Source of the DNA: Lawsonibacter sp900766145
Lineage (GTDB): Bacteria > Bacillota > Clostridia > Oscillospirales > Oscillospiraceae
Direction: 5' to 3' (one strand)
Length of the DNA stretch: 64,000 bases
NCBI RefSeq assembly: GCF_030372275.1
Contig: NZ_JAUDDJ010000010.1
Position numbers and translations under genes: made by a program
Part shown: piece after piece, positions 32,836 to 41,091 of the stretch
Position numbering within the stretch: the stretch's first letter is position 1
Layout: each line of letters starts with the position of its first letter
Notes under the pieces: model-generated
Databases searched by the model: none
What the model was told of the DNA's origin: nothing
What the model saw: the letters and a program-made list of their open reading frames with translations, nothing else

Positions 32836-33192
32836 ATGGATATGAACACCCACAGCAAGCTTATTATGGCCGTGGTCCAGGAGGACGATTACGACGCTAC
32901 CGTCAGCCAGCTGAACAAAAACGGATTTTTTGTCACCATGCTCAGCTCCACCGGCGGTTTCTGGAAGAAGAAGAACATCACCATCATGCTGGGCGTGCCC
33001 GCCGATCAGCTGGACAAGGCCCTGGAGATCTTGAAGCAGTGCGCCGGCAAGCGCAAGCAGACCATCTATTCCAACGTAGCCATGCCCACCGGCAGCCAGT
33101 ATGCCGCTGCCATGCCCTCGGTGCCCGTCAATGTGGAGCTGGGCGGCGTGACCGTGTTTGTCATGGATCTGGAGAAGCTGGAAAAATATTAA
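32836..33192 (+). CDS. darA: Cyclic-di-AMP receptor DarA (PstA-like, PII-like)
   Basis: A 118-residue cytosolic PII-like protein that binds c-di-AMP. Diagnostic segments are KLIMAVVQEDDYDATVSQL, FFVTMLSSTGGFW, NITIMLGVPADQLDKALEILK and VNVELGGVTVFVMDLEKL, aligning along the whole length of Bacillus DarA. ATG 32836 has AGG at good spacing; ATG 32842 is possible. Its effector target is unknown in Firmicutes generally. GdpP, which degrades the ligand, is encoded in the same window at 10886. Confidence 0.92.
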   Translation: MDMNTHSKLIMAVVQEDDYDATVSQLNKNGFFVTMLSSTGGFWKKKNITIMLGVPADQLDKALEILKQCAGKRKQTIYSNVAMPTGSQYAAAMPSVPVNVELGGVTVFVMDLEKLEKY

Positions 33193-33223
33193 ACCAAAAC
33201 ATTTTTCTTCGACACAGTTTGTC

Positions 33224-33252
33224 TTGACTAATCCCCCAGAAACATGATACCA
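33224..33252 (+). promoter_or_regulatory. Possible mntP promoter
   Basis: TTGACT (33224-33229) is followed at 16-17 bp by GATACC/ATACCA (33246-33252). It lies just before the riboswitch, where the transcript must start. The -10 match is modest. Confidence 0.5.
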
Positions 33253-33264
33253 TCCCCCTACACA

Positions 33265-33385
33265 TAAGGGAGTAGTCGGCGCGGGTTTCCCGCGTAGCAA
33301 GGTCAACATACTGGGGTTTCAGTACCTCTGGCTTTGTTTTACATGACGAGACTTATCCGTGAGAACGGATAGGTCTCGTTTTTTT
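33265..33385 (+). promoter_or_regulatory. yybP-ykoY manganese riboswitch with expression-platform terminator
   Basis: The conserved AAGGGAGTAG start, a CGCGGG/CCCGCG hairpin, GGTCAACATACTGGGG, and the late GACGAGAC element match the yybP-ykoY class, which senses Mn2+. The last element forms a terminator, CGAGAC..ATCCG / CGGAT..GTCTCG, followed by T7. Mn2+ binding should prevent the terminator and turn on mntP. The remaining 200 bases between darA and mntP hold only this and its promoter. Confidence 0.93.
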
Positions 33386-33404
33386 GCCGGCGGAGAGGAG
33401 TTTT

Positions 33405-33974
33405 ATGAGTATTGGGGAGCTGTTTATCATCGCGGTGGGTCTGTCCATGGACGCCTTTGCCGTGTCGGTGTGCAAGGGTCTGTCGGCGGGGCGGGTGCGT
33501 CTGGGCCACGCCCTTACCGCCGGAATCTGGTTTGGCGGCTTTCAGGCCCTGATGCCCTTCCTGGGCTGGCTGCTGGGGTCCCGGTTCCAGAGCTTTATCT
33601 CCAACGTGGACCACTGGATCGCCTTTTTGCTGCTGGGCCTGATCGGCCTGAACATGGTGCGGGAGTCCCGCAGCCAGGAGGAGGAAGAGGTGGGGGCCTC
33701 CTTTGCCCCCAAGGCCATGCTGCCCCTGGCGGTGGCCACCAGCATTGACGCCCTCACTGTGGGCATCACCTTCGCCTTTCTCCAGCTGGACCAGGCGGAT
33801 ATCCTGTGGGCCGTCTCCCTCATCGGCGTGACTACCTTCGTCCTCTCCGCCATCGGCGTGAAGGCGGGGGGCATCGTAGGCGAGCGGGGCAAGTCCCGGG
33901 CCGAGCTGGCTGGAGGCATTGTCCTCATCCTCATGGGCTGCAAGATTCTGGTGGAGCACCTGGGACTGATTTAA
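33405..33974 (+). CDS. mntP: Manganese exporter MntP
   Basis: A 189-residue inner-membrane Mn2+ efflux protein with six membrane helices. The conserved acidic membrane motifs are GLSMDAFAVSV (helix 1) and ATSIDALTVGI (helix 4). ATG 33405 follows GAGAGGAG; the in-frame TTG at 33384 lies inside the terminator T run of the riboswitch and is rejected. Expression is controlled by the upstream manganese riboswitch. Its own terminator is split by the mobile element that begins 23 bases downstream. Confidence 0.95.
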   Translation: MSIGELFIIAVGLSMDAFAVSVCKGLSAGRVRLGHALTAGIWFGGFQALMPFLGWLLGSRFQSFISNVDHWIAFLLLGLIGLNMVRESRSQEEEEVGASFAPKAMLPLAVATSIDALTVGITFAFLQLDQADILWAVSLIGVTTFVLSAIGVKAGGIVGERGKSRAELAGGIVLILMGCKILVEHLGLI

Positions 33975-33976
33975 GC

Positions 33977-34019
33977 AAAAAAAGACCGCCAAAAAGGGGC
34001 GGTGACGTAAGAAAACACT
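33977..34019 (+). other. Left junction (attL) of the serine-recombinase element
   Basis: The left half of a terminator stem (AAAAAAAGACCGCC, 33977-33990 region), loop and GGCGGT (33998-34003) are followed by the element arm GACGTAAGAAAAC. GGCGGT recurs at the other end (37140-37145). The arm is an imperfect inverted match of the right-end arm, as expected for the two halves of a phage-type att site. Confidence 0.75.
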
Positions 34020-34041
34020 TATGTGAGAGAATCGGCGTAGT

Positions 34042-35742
34042 TTAGGCTACGCCGGTTTTCTTTTCTTTTTGGGCTGCTTGGGATTGCTCCCTTGCTTCCT
34101 CAAAATCAAATGCACCAATGAAGTTGTAGACGATCTCAATTTCTCTGACCTTAATACGCGGCTCGTTCTCGTCCGGCGTGTAAACCTCGGAGATATAAAT
34201 TTTATCCACGAACTCCCGGAGAACAGAGGCGTCAAGCTGCTGCATATCGGTGTATTTTCTGACCGCTGCAATAAACTGTCTGACGTTGACTTTCTGCTTC
34301 TCCTGTTCCTTGACTTCCTGCCGCAGATGTTCGACAAGATTTGTAAGGTTGGTCTGTTCCAGTTCATAGTCACGGGACAGTTTGATGAAACGCTCGTCGG
34401 AGAGCTTGCCGGAAATGTTATCCTCGTACAGTCGCTTGATGATAACATCCAGCTCGGCAATCCGCTTTTGCGATTGCGCCAAAGTATCTTTCTTTTGTGC
34501 CAGCTCCTTGTCCCGTTCCCGCAGGCTTTGATCTGCGGCCCGCTGCACAAAGTCGTCCTCATACTGCGTCACATACTGAATGGCTTCCCGCAGGTTTCGC
34601 AGCACGATTTCTTCAAGGACAACGCGCCGGATAGAATGGGTCGAACATAAGGTACGGCCTTTGCGATAGGTAGAACAGATGTAATATTCCTGCTCTGGCT
34701 TGTAGCAATTAGCACGGCACAGGTACATCTTGCCGCCGCAATCCGCACAGTACAGCAGGCCGGAAAACATTCCCATGTCACCCATTCTGGTAGGACGGCG
34801 ACGGCCCTGCCGGATTTTCTGCACAATCAGAAACACACTTTCCTCAATGATAGGTTCCTGTGTGTTCTCGAAGATCACCCATTCTGACGGGTCATTCCAC
34901 AGCTTTTTCTTGCTCTTGAACGATTGCTTGGTGGTTTTGAAATTGACCGTATGGCCCAAATAGTCAAGGCGCTCCAAAATCCGTGATACCGTTTCATTCG
35001 TCCACTTATAGGGATTGACCGGCGGCTTATTGGATACCGGCAGCCCTTTATCGTAGGCGTAGGCAGTAGGGTTCAGCACCTTGCTCTGTGTCAGCCATTT
35101 TGCAATCTGCGTCGGCCCCATACCATCCATGCACAGCGCAAATATCTTCTGGACAACGGCGGCAGCTTCTTCATCCACGATCCATTGTTTTTTATCCTCC
35201 GGGTCTTTCTTGTACCCATAAGGCGGGATAGTGGTGAGGTGTTCGCCGGAACGTCCTTTGGATTGCCACGTTGCCCGGATTTTCTTGCTGGTGTCCTTGG
35301 CGTACATTTCATTGAATACGTTGCGGATGGCGGTAAACTCGCTGTCACCGCGTACACTGTCCACACCGTCATTGACGGCAATAAAGTGGACGCCGTACTC
35401 TGGAAACAGCATTTCCGTATACATCCCGACTTGCAGATAGTTACGCCCGAACCGGCTCATATCCTTAACGACAACGCGCTTGATCTTGCCCGCCTTGATG
35501 TCGGCAAGCATCCTCTGGAATCCGGGCCGGTTGAAGTTGGTTCCCGAATATCCGTCGTCCTCGTCGTAGTGGCGGATGGCTGTATAGCCGTGATCCCGGC
35601 AATACTTTTCCAAAATCCGCTTCTGGTTGCTGATACTGTTGCTCTCGCCGTCCAGCTTATCTTCTTGGGAAAGACGCTCATAGCAGGCGGTAATGCCATC
35701 GGCTTCCTCCTGCGGCTGGCTGTGGATATAGAATTGCAGCAC
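34042..35742 (-). CDS. Large serine recombinase
   Basis: A 566-residue site-specific integrase. The N-terminal resolvase domain (ACYERLSQEDKLDGESNSISNQ contains the catalytic Ser; then DDGYSGTNFNRPGFQRML and DMSRFGRNYL) is followed by the recombinase domain, a zinc ribbon (CADCGGKM...YICSTYRKG..CSTHSIR), a coiled coil (about 400-480) and a C-terminal region with REIEIVYNFIGA as in the DUF4368-type group. The GTG start is 20 bases from AAAGGAGGA, an unusual distance. It lies 24 bases from the element's left end and should catalyse integration at the mntP terminator. Confidence 0.92.
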   Translation of the reverse strand: MLQFYIHSQPQEEADGITACYERLSQEDKLDGESNSISNQKRILEKYCRDHGYTAIRHYDEDDGYSGTNFNRPGFQRMLADIKAGKIKRVVVKDMSRFGRNYLQVGMYTEMLFPEYGVHFIAVNDGVDSVRGDSEFTAIRNVFNEMYAKDTSKKIRATWQSKGRSGEHLTTIPPYGYKKDPEDKKQWIVDEEAAAVVQKIFALCMDGMGPTQIAKWLTQSKVLNPTAYAYDKGLPVSNKPPVNPYKWTNETVSRILERLDYLGHTVNFKTTKQSFKSKKKLWNDPSEWVIFENTQEPIIEESVFLIVQKIRQGRRRPTRMGDMGMFSGLLYCADCGGKMYLCRANCYKPEQEYYICSTYRKGRTLCSTHSIRRVVLEEIVLRNLREAIQYVTQYEDDFVQRAADQSLRERDKELAQKKDTLAQSQKRIAELDVIIKRLYEDNISGKLSDERFIKLSRDYELEQTNLTNLVEHLRQEVKEQEKQKVNVRQFIAAVRKYTDMQQLDASVLREFVDKIYISEVYTPDENEPRIKVREIEIVYNFIGAFDFEEAREQSQAAQKEKKTGVA

Positions 35743-35769
35743 CGTGTTTTGGATAGGGCCGTCCTCCTT

Positions 35770-36921
35770 TCAGATTTTGCCGGTGTTCATGTCATGGGCC
35801 ACCAGCGCGGCATAGTACCCGTTGATCGTGCTGGGCGCATTGAACAGCATAGCCAGCAGGTATTTCTTGATGTTGCGGATTTCCGAAGTGTTCTTGCTCA
35901 AACAGTCAAAGACAAACTCGATGTGAGAGCTGTCCAGCTTCATAAACTTGGATTTTACCAGCTCTGCCGGGTAATCGTCCCCGGCAATGCGGATGGTCTT
36001 GCGGGCGCTGCATACGGTTTCCACCAGCAAGTCCACAATCTCGTCCAGCGTTTCCCGGTCAATGCTCTTGACGTGCTGGCAAAGGTGTTCGTACTCGATG
36101 TTGTCCATGATGATTTGACGATAAATCTCTATGGCGCTCTGTGATTTCGCTTCCGTTCCTTTCCGTTCCGGCGGCTGTGCCGCCTCGTCCTCCAAAGGAG
36201 AGGGGTGGGAAAGGATAGGAATGGGATCGGTAATTGATACATCAGTAATTGATTTTTCTTTACTTGATATATCTTTATTTAATTGCATTGGATTTTCCAA
36301 TGTCGGGTTTCCCGGTGTCGGGTTATCCGATGTTGGATTTTCCAACACCGGGTTTTCCAATCCCGGTGCGGCCTCGTCCGGCTGCTCTGGCCGGGGCTGG
36401 GGCTGTTCGTAGATGGTGTAGATCATGTCGGCCATTTTGCCCTTGCCGTCCCGGTTCTGCTGTCGGGTGATATATCCGGCTTTTTCAAGCTCCCATACCG
36501 CCGTGCGGATGGCGTCGATGCTTTCCCGGTTGATAAGGGATAAGCCTTTCAGCGTATAGTCCCAATTTTCCGGCAGGGAGAGCATTTGCGATAACAGGCC
36601 CTTGGCTTTCAGGGACAAGTCCTTGTTCCGCAGATGGTGGTTGGACATCACCGTGTAGCCCTTGTTGCGCTCCACACGAAATACTGCCATGTTCTCAACT
36701 CCTTTCACTCGAAATCTCACCGCGTCGTAGGCGGTCAGCTTGCCCGGCTGGTAGGGACATTCCGCATAGACGCAGAATTGATATTTCCAGTGCGGGCGAT
36801 AAAAGCGGCAGGTACCGCAGTCCTCCGGCGTGACCGCCTCGCCGCTGTCGTAGTGGTCGAAACCGGGCTTGCTCTGCATGAGCTGTTCAAAGGCCCGGTC
36901 GCTGCCGGAAGTGAAATACAT
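35770..36921 (-). CDS. Replication initiator/DnaD-like helix-turn-helix protein of mobile elements
   Basis: A 383-residue protein. The first 75 residues contain six cysteines (CGTCRFYRPHWKYQFCVYAECPYQPG), a likely zinc site. From about residue 77, MAVFRVERNKGYTVMSNHHL begins a winged-helix domain of the replication-initiator A type. A Pro/Asn-rich linker with repeats of ENP.L/DNPT (about 195-215) leads to a C-terminal DUF6017-type domain. Two good ribosome sites exist: AAAGGAGG before ATG 36921, and AAAGGAGTTGAGAAC before ATG 36691. No stop separates them, so long and short forms may both be made. It is common on gut Firmicutes elements. Confidence 0.82.
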   Translation of the reverse strand: MYFTSGSDRAFEQLMQSKPGFDHYDSGEAVTPEDCGTCRFYRPHWKYQFCVYAECPYQPGKLTAYDAVRFRVKGVENMAVFRVERNKGYTVMSNHHLRNKDLSLKAKGLLSQMLSLPENWDYTLKGLSLINRESIDAIRTAVWELEKAGYITRQQNRDGKGKMADMIYTIYEQPQPRPEQPDEAAPGLENPVLENPTSDNPTPGNPTLENPMQLNKDISSKEKSITDVSITDPIPILSHPSPLEDEAAQPPERKGTEAKSQSAIEIYRQIIMDNIEYEHLCQHVKSIDRETLDEIVDLLVETVCSARKTIRIAGDDYPAELVKSKFMKLDSSHIEFVFDCLSKNTSEIRNIKKYLLAMLFNAPSTINGYYAALVAHDMNTGKI

Positions 36922-36958
36922 AGGCCGTCGCCTCCTTTCTGCGTTTGGGCAAAAAGAA

Positions 36959-36989
36959 AAGCCGCAGACTTTTTCAAAATCTGCGGCTT
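36959..36989 (-). terminator. Terminator-like hairpin upstream of the element's initiator gene
   Basis: The stem AAGCCGCAGA / TCTGCGGCTT is followed on the minus strand by TTTTCTTTTT, 38 bases before the initiator start. It could stop transcription entering from the ABC exporter side or act as an attenuator. The rest of the 36990-37139 gap shows only an imperfect hairpin near 37006-37033 and the right-end arm. Confidence 0.7.
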
Positions 36990-37114
36990 GGCCGGGGAAC
37001 AGAAAAGGGCGCTGTCAGCTTGACAACACCCTGTTTCTGTCTGATTATTCAGTTGTTTTGACCTGCCCCGTTTTCCGCTGCCCTAAAAAACATTGATTTT
37101 ACTGGGTTTTTTCA

Positions 37115-37155
37115 TGTTTTCTTATGGCAACGCTCTTAAGGCGGTCTTTTTTTAT
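37115..37155 (+). other. Right junction (attR) of the serine-recombinase element
   Basis: The arm GTTTTCTTATGGCAACGC (37116-37133 region) faces outward to GGCGGT (37140-37145) and then the right half of the split terminator, GGCGGTCTTTTTTT. It mirrors the left-end arm. Confidence 0.75.
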
Positions 37156-37164
37156 GGTCAAAAC

Positions 37165-39321
37165 TTAGCTTAGCTGGAACTGGCCGGTATACAGCTGGTA
37201 GTAGCGGCCCTTCTGGTCCAGCAGTTGCTGGTGGTCGCCCTTCTCCTGAATTTCGCCGTGCTCGATGACTACGATGCAGTTGGAGTTGCGCACGGTGGAG
37301 AGACGGTGGGCGATGACAAAGACGGTGCGGCCCTCCATCAGGGCGTCCATGCCCTGCTCGATGTGCCGCTCGGTGCGGGTATCGATGGAGGAGGTGGCCT
37401 CGTCCAGGATCATCACCGGGGGATCGGCCACAGCGGCCCGGGCGATGGCCAGGAGCTGGCGCTGGCCCTGGGACAGGTTGGCGCCGTCGCCGGTGACCAT
37501 GGTGTTGTAGCCGTCGGGCAGGCGGCGGATGAAGGAGTGAGCGTTGGCGCTCTTGGCGGCGGCAATGCACTCCTCGTCGGTGGCGTCCAGTCGGCCATAG
37601 CGGATGTTATCCATAATGGTGCCGGTGAACAGGTGGGTATCCTGGAGCACCGCACCCAGAGAGCGGCGCAGGTCGTCCTTGCGGATGGCCTTCACGTCAA
37701 TGCCGTCGTAGGTGATGAGACCGCCCTCGATCTCGTAGAAGCGGTTGATGAGGTTGGTGATGGTGGTCTTGCCCGCGCCGGTGGAGCCCACGAAGGCGAT
37801 CTTCTGGCCCGGGTTGGCGTACACCGACACGTCCTTCAGGATGCGCTTGCCGGGGACATAGGAGAAGTCCACGTGGCTGAAACGGACCGCGCCCTTGAGC
37901 TCGGTAAGGTAGAAGTCCTCCCCGGGCACGTTGCGCACGGTGCCGCGGATGATGTGCAGGGTGTTTTTGCCCTCCCGGTCGGGATACTTCCAGGCCCAGC
38001 CGTGGTTGACCAAAGCCGCCATGTCGGTAACCTCGGTGAGAGTGCCGTCGGGCTCCACCCGCACCCAGATTCCATCGGTGGAATCCTGGTGGGGAGCCAG
38101 CAGCCGCAGGCCCTTCTGCTCCCGCACCGCCTGGCCCAGCTCCACGGGGTTGTCATCCGGGCCGATGAGCACAGGCACCAGGGACATTCCCGCACTGCGG
38201 GGGGTCTTCCAGGCCCAGGTGTGGGGCCGGCCGGAGCCGGTGAACTCCCGCAGGGTGCCGTTGGCGTCCTTCTCAGCGCCCACCAGGGTGACAGAGCCCT
38301 GGTCCACCTCGGGCTGGGTGTCCATCACCTCAAAGATCCGCTCGGCGCCCGCCAGGGCGGACAGGAGGGTAGTCATCTGCTGGGAGATCTGGTTGAGGGG
38401 CTGACCCACCTGCTTGGAGTAGTTGAGGTAGACCACCAGTCCGCCCAGGTCAAAGCCCTGGAGGACGGACAGCAGTCCGCCGAAGGCGGCGGTGAGGGCG
38501 TAGCTGATGTTCATCAGGTTGCCGGAGACAGGCATGATCATGGTGGAGTAGTAGTTGGCCTTCTGGGCGGCGTCCCGGTAGGTCTCGTTGAGCTTTTTAA
38601 ACTCCTCCTTGGCCTTCTCCTCGTGGGTAAAGGCCTTGACTACCTTCAAGCCCTCAATCATCTCCTGGATGTTGCCGTTCACATCGCCAAGCGCCGCCTG
38701 CTGCTGCTGATAGAACTTACGGCTGCGGCCGCCCAGGCGCTTGAAGAGCTGGATGGTCACAATGAGCAGCAGAGCGGTGACGATAAACAGCTTCCAGTTG
38801 ATAAAGAGCATCAGGCCCACCAGGCCCACAAACATCAGGCAGCTGGAACACAGGGAGACCACGCTCTGCTCCAGGGCCAGCTGTACGTTGTCCGCGTCGT
38901 TGGTAAAGCGGCTCATCAGCTCGCCGTGGGGGTGCTGGTCAAAGTAGCTCAGGGGCAGGTCCTGGAGCTTGTCGAACAGGTCCTTGCGCAGGCGGTTGAC
39001 GCCCCGCTGGGCCAGACGGACCATTATGGCGGCCTGGCCGTAAGTGGCCAGACAGCCGATGAGGTAGATGCCCACCAACATGACGATGGCCTGGGCCAGA
39101 CCGGCCACATCGGTACAGCCCGACCAGATAAAGTCGTTAATGATGCCGCGCATCATATAGGAGCCGCCCAGGTTGGTGCACACAGACACCAGCAGGCAGC
39201 CCAGCACCGCCAGCAGCGGCAGCTTGCTGCGGGTGAGGTAGCCCAGCAGACGGCCGACGGTCTTGCCCATGTTCTTGGGCTTTTGGAATCCCCCTCTGGG
39301 GGCATGATTGGGTCCCGGCAT
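37165..39321 (-). CDS. ABC exporter half-transporter with an extra domain between TMD and NBD
   Basis: A 718-residue exporter: six-helix membrane domain (about 30-335), then Walker A GSTGAGKT, signature LSQGQRQLLAIARA, Walker B VMILDEATSSID and H-loop AHRLS. Between residues about 345 and 480 lies an insertion of some 110-130 residues not present in the basic family; it holds two similar turns, HTWAWKTP and HGWAWKYPD. Shorter WAWKHP insertions are known in clostridial exporters of this kind. It starts on the last base of the preceding exporter gene, and the two should form a heterodimer. Confidence 0.9.
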   Translation of the reverse strand: MPGPNHAPRGGFQKPKNMGKTVGRLLGYLTRSKLPLLAVLGCLLVSVCTNLGGSYMMRGIINDFIWSGCTDVAGLAQAIVMLVGIYLIGCLATYGQAAIMVRLAQRGVNRLRKDLFDKLQDLPLSYFDQHPHGELMSRFTNDADNVQLALEQSVVSLCSSCLMFVGLVGLMLFINWKLFIVTALLLIVTIQLFKRLGGRSRKFYQQQQAALGDVNGNIQEMIEGLKVVKAFTHEEKAKEEFKKLNETYRDAAQKANYYSTMIMPVSGNLMNISYALTAAFGGLLSVLQGFDLGGLVVYLNYSKQVGQPLNQISQQMTTLLSALAGAERIFEVMDTQPEVDQGSVTLVGAEKDANGTLREFTGSGRPHTWAWKTPRSAGMSLVPVLIGPDDNPVELGQAVREQKGLRLLAPHQDSTDGIWVRVEPDGTLTEVTDMAALVNHGWAWKYPDREGKNTLHIIRGTVRNVPGEDFYLTELKGAVRFSHVDFSYVPGKRILKDVSVYANPGQKIAFVGSTGAGKTTITNLINRFYEIEGGLITYDGIDVKAIRKDDLRRSLGAVLQDTHLFTGTIMDNIRYGRLDATDEECIAAAKSANAHSFIRRLPDGYNTMVTGDGANLSQGQRQLLAIARAAVADPPVMILDEATSSIDTRTERHIEQGMDALMEGRTVFVIAHRLSTVRNSNCIVVIEHGEIQEKGDHQQLLDQKGRYYQLYTGQFQLS

Positions 39322-41060
39322 TATTCACCCACCCCTTCCTGCTGAGATTGATAGATTTCCTGATAGATGGGGCTGGTCCGGAGCAGCTCGTCGTGGGTGC
39401 CCCGGGCAGCGATGTGGTCATCCTCCAGGATGAGGATCTCGTCGGCGTACTGCACCGAGGAGATGCGCTGGGCAATGATGATGACGGTGGTGTCCTTCAG
39501 GTTCTTGGCGAAGGACTCCCGGATGGCCGCCTCGGTGGCGGAGTCCACGGCGGAGGTGGAGTCGTCCAGGATGAGCACCGCGGGCTTGCGGAGCATGGCC
39601 CGGGCAATACACAGGCGCTGCTTCTGGCCGCCGGAGACGTTGGTGCCGCCCTGGGTAAGCATGGTGTCAAAGCCGTCGGGCAGGGCCATAATGAAGTCGT
39701 AGGCCTGGGCGTCCTTGGCCGCCTGGATGATCTCCTCCTCGGTGGCGTCCTCCTTGCCCCACTTCAGATTGTCCCGGATGGTGCCGGTGAACAGCACATT
39801 GGTCTGAAGCACCATGCCGATGCGGCTGCGCAGCTCCTCCAGGGGGTAGTCCCGCACGTCCATGCCATCCAGCAGCACCGCGCCGCCGGTGACGTCGTAG
39901 AAGCGGGGGATGAGGTTGACCAGCGAGGACTTGCCGGTGCCGGTGCCGCCCACCAGGGCCACAAACTGGCCGGGCTTTACGTCAAAGCTGATGTGGGAGA
40001 GCACATCGTCACCGGTGCCGGTGGCTACATACCGGAAGGACACATCCCGGAACTCCACCTCGCCCTTGGGGGCGGGCAGGACCTGCTTTTCGGCCTCAGG
40101 CTTATCCTCCACGGAGGGCTCGGTATTGAGGACCTCGTTGATACGGTGGGCACAGGCCTGGGCACGGGAGAGCTGCAGCAGGGACATGGCCACCATCATC
40201 ACGCTCATGAGGATCTGGACGATGTAGTTGATGAAGGCCTGCAGCTGGCCCAGATCGAAGGTGGCGTTCATAACCATCCGGCCGCCCAGGTACAGCACCG
40301 CCACGGTGGCGCCGTTCATAGCCAGCATCATAATGGGCAGGATGGCGATGATACGAAGGCCAACGGCCAGGGCGGCGTTCATCAGCTCATCGTTGGATTT
40401 TTTAAACTTTTTCCGCTCATAGTTGGCCCGCACGAAGATCTTGACCACCCGGATGGCCACCAGGTTCTCCTGGAGGGTGTTGTTCAGGTTGTCGATCTTC
40501 TTCTGCATGGTCTCAAACAGGCGGGTACAAATAAACATCAGCCCGCCCACCGCAATGAGCATCAGGGGGATGACCACCACCAGCACCAGAGCCAGCTTGG
40601 CGTTGAGGGTAAAGCTGATGCACAGGGCGGCCACCAGCATCACCGGGGCCCGGACCAGCATACGAAGGCCCATGGCCAGCATCATGGTCATGGCGTTGAC
40701 GTCGTTGGTCATACGGGTGATGAGGGAGGCGGAGGAGAAGCGGTCAATGTCCGCAAAGGAGAACTCCTGCACCTTGTCAAACAGGCACTGGCGCAGATTG
40801 GCGCCGAAGCCCTGGCTGGCAAAGGCGGCATATTTGGAGGCAAACACGCCGCAGAACATGGATATTCCTGCCAAAACCAGCATGATAAGGCCCATTTTGA
40901 AGATGTAGTTTACATCGCCGCTGGGGATGGCGGTGTCTACGATCTCGGACATGACCAGGGGGAGCAGCAGCTCACAGATGACCTCCAGGATGATGAGAAT
41001 GGGGGCCTTGATGGCCTGCCGCTTGTATCCCTGGAGGTGGGTCAAAAACAGTTGAAGCAA
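39321..41060 (-). CDS. ABC exporter half-transporter (MsbA/LmrA-like)
   Basis: A 579-residue exporter of standard size. A six-helix membrane domain (about 15-320) precedes Walker A GGTGTGKSS, signature NVSGGQKQRLCIARAML, Walker B VLILDDSTSAVDS and H-loop AQRIS. The Asp-Asp at Walker B, in place of the catalytic Asp-Glu, suggests this half holds the degenerate ATP site and its partner (DEATSS) the active one. It follows the marR-type gene by 31 bases. Drug or lipid export is likely; substrate unknown. Confidence 0.92.
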   Translation of the reverse strand: MLQLFLTHLQGYKRQAIKAPILIILEVICELLLPLVMSEIVDTAIPSGDVNYIFKMGLIMLVLAGISMFCGVFASKYAAFASQGFGANLRQCLFDKVQEFSFADIDRFSSASLITRMTNDVNAMTMMLAMGLRMLVRAPVMLVAALCISFTLNAKLALVLVVVIPLMLIAVGGLMFICTRLFETMQKKIDNLNNTLQENLVAIRVVKIFVRANYERKKFKKSNDELMNAALAVGLRIIAILPIMMLAMNGATVAVLYLGGRMVMNATFDLGQLQAFINYIVQILMSVMMVAMSLLQLSRAQACAHRINEVLNTEPSVEDKPEAEKQVLPAPKGEVEFRDVSFRYVATGTGDDVLSHISFDVKPGQFVALVGGTGTGKSSLVNLIPRFYDVTGGAVLLDGMDVRDYPLEELRSRIGMVLQTNVLFTGTIRDNLKWGKEDATEEEIIQAAKDAQAYDFIMALPDGFDTMLTQGGTNVSGGQKQRLCIARAMLRKPAVLILDDSTSAVDSATEAAIRESFAKNLKDTTVIIIAQRISSVQYADEILILEDDHIAARGTHDELLRTSPIYQEIYQSQQEGVGE

Positions 41061-41091
41061 GTCCGATCTTCCTTTCTTTCCCTACAAGGGG

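Larger units (their letters stand above)
33998..37139 (-). mobile_element. 3.1-kb serine-recombinase integrative element
   Basis: The element carries two genes, a large serine recombinase and a replication-initiator-like protein. Its lower GC content and different codon use set it apart from the host. Joining the outer flanks across GGCGGT restores a perfect bidirectional terminator (AAAAAAAGACCGCC / GGCGGTCTTTTTTT, 7-base loop) between mntP and the ABC exporter. Joining the inner ends gives a dyad of about 22-bp arms (GTTTTCTTA...TAAGAAAAC), an attP-like site. No relaxase, excisionase or cargo gene is visible, so it is a minimal or reduced element. Confidence 0.85.

Noticed and set aside
34042..36921. 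Reading the recombinase element as part of a large conjugative element
   Set aside because: Both junctions can be placed 3.1 kb apart with a restored terminator outside, so nothing beyond two genes belongs to it.
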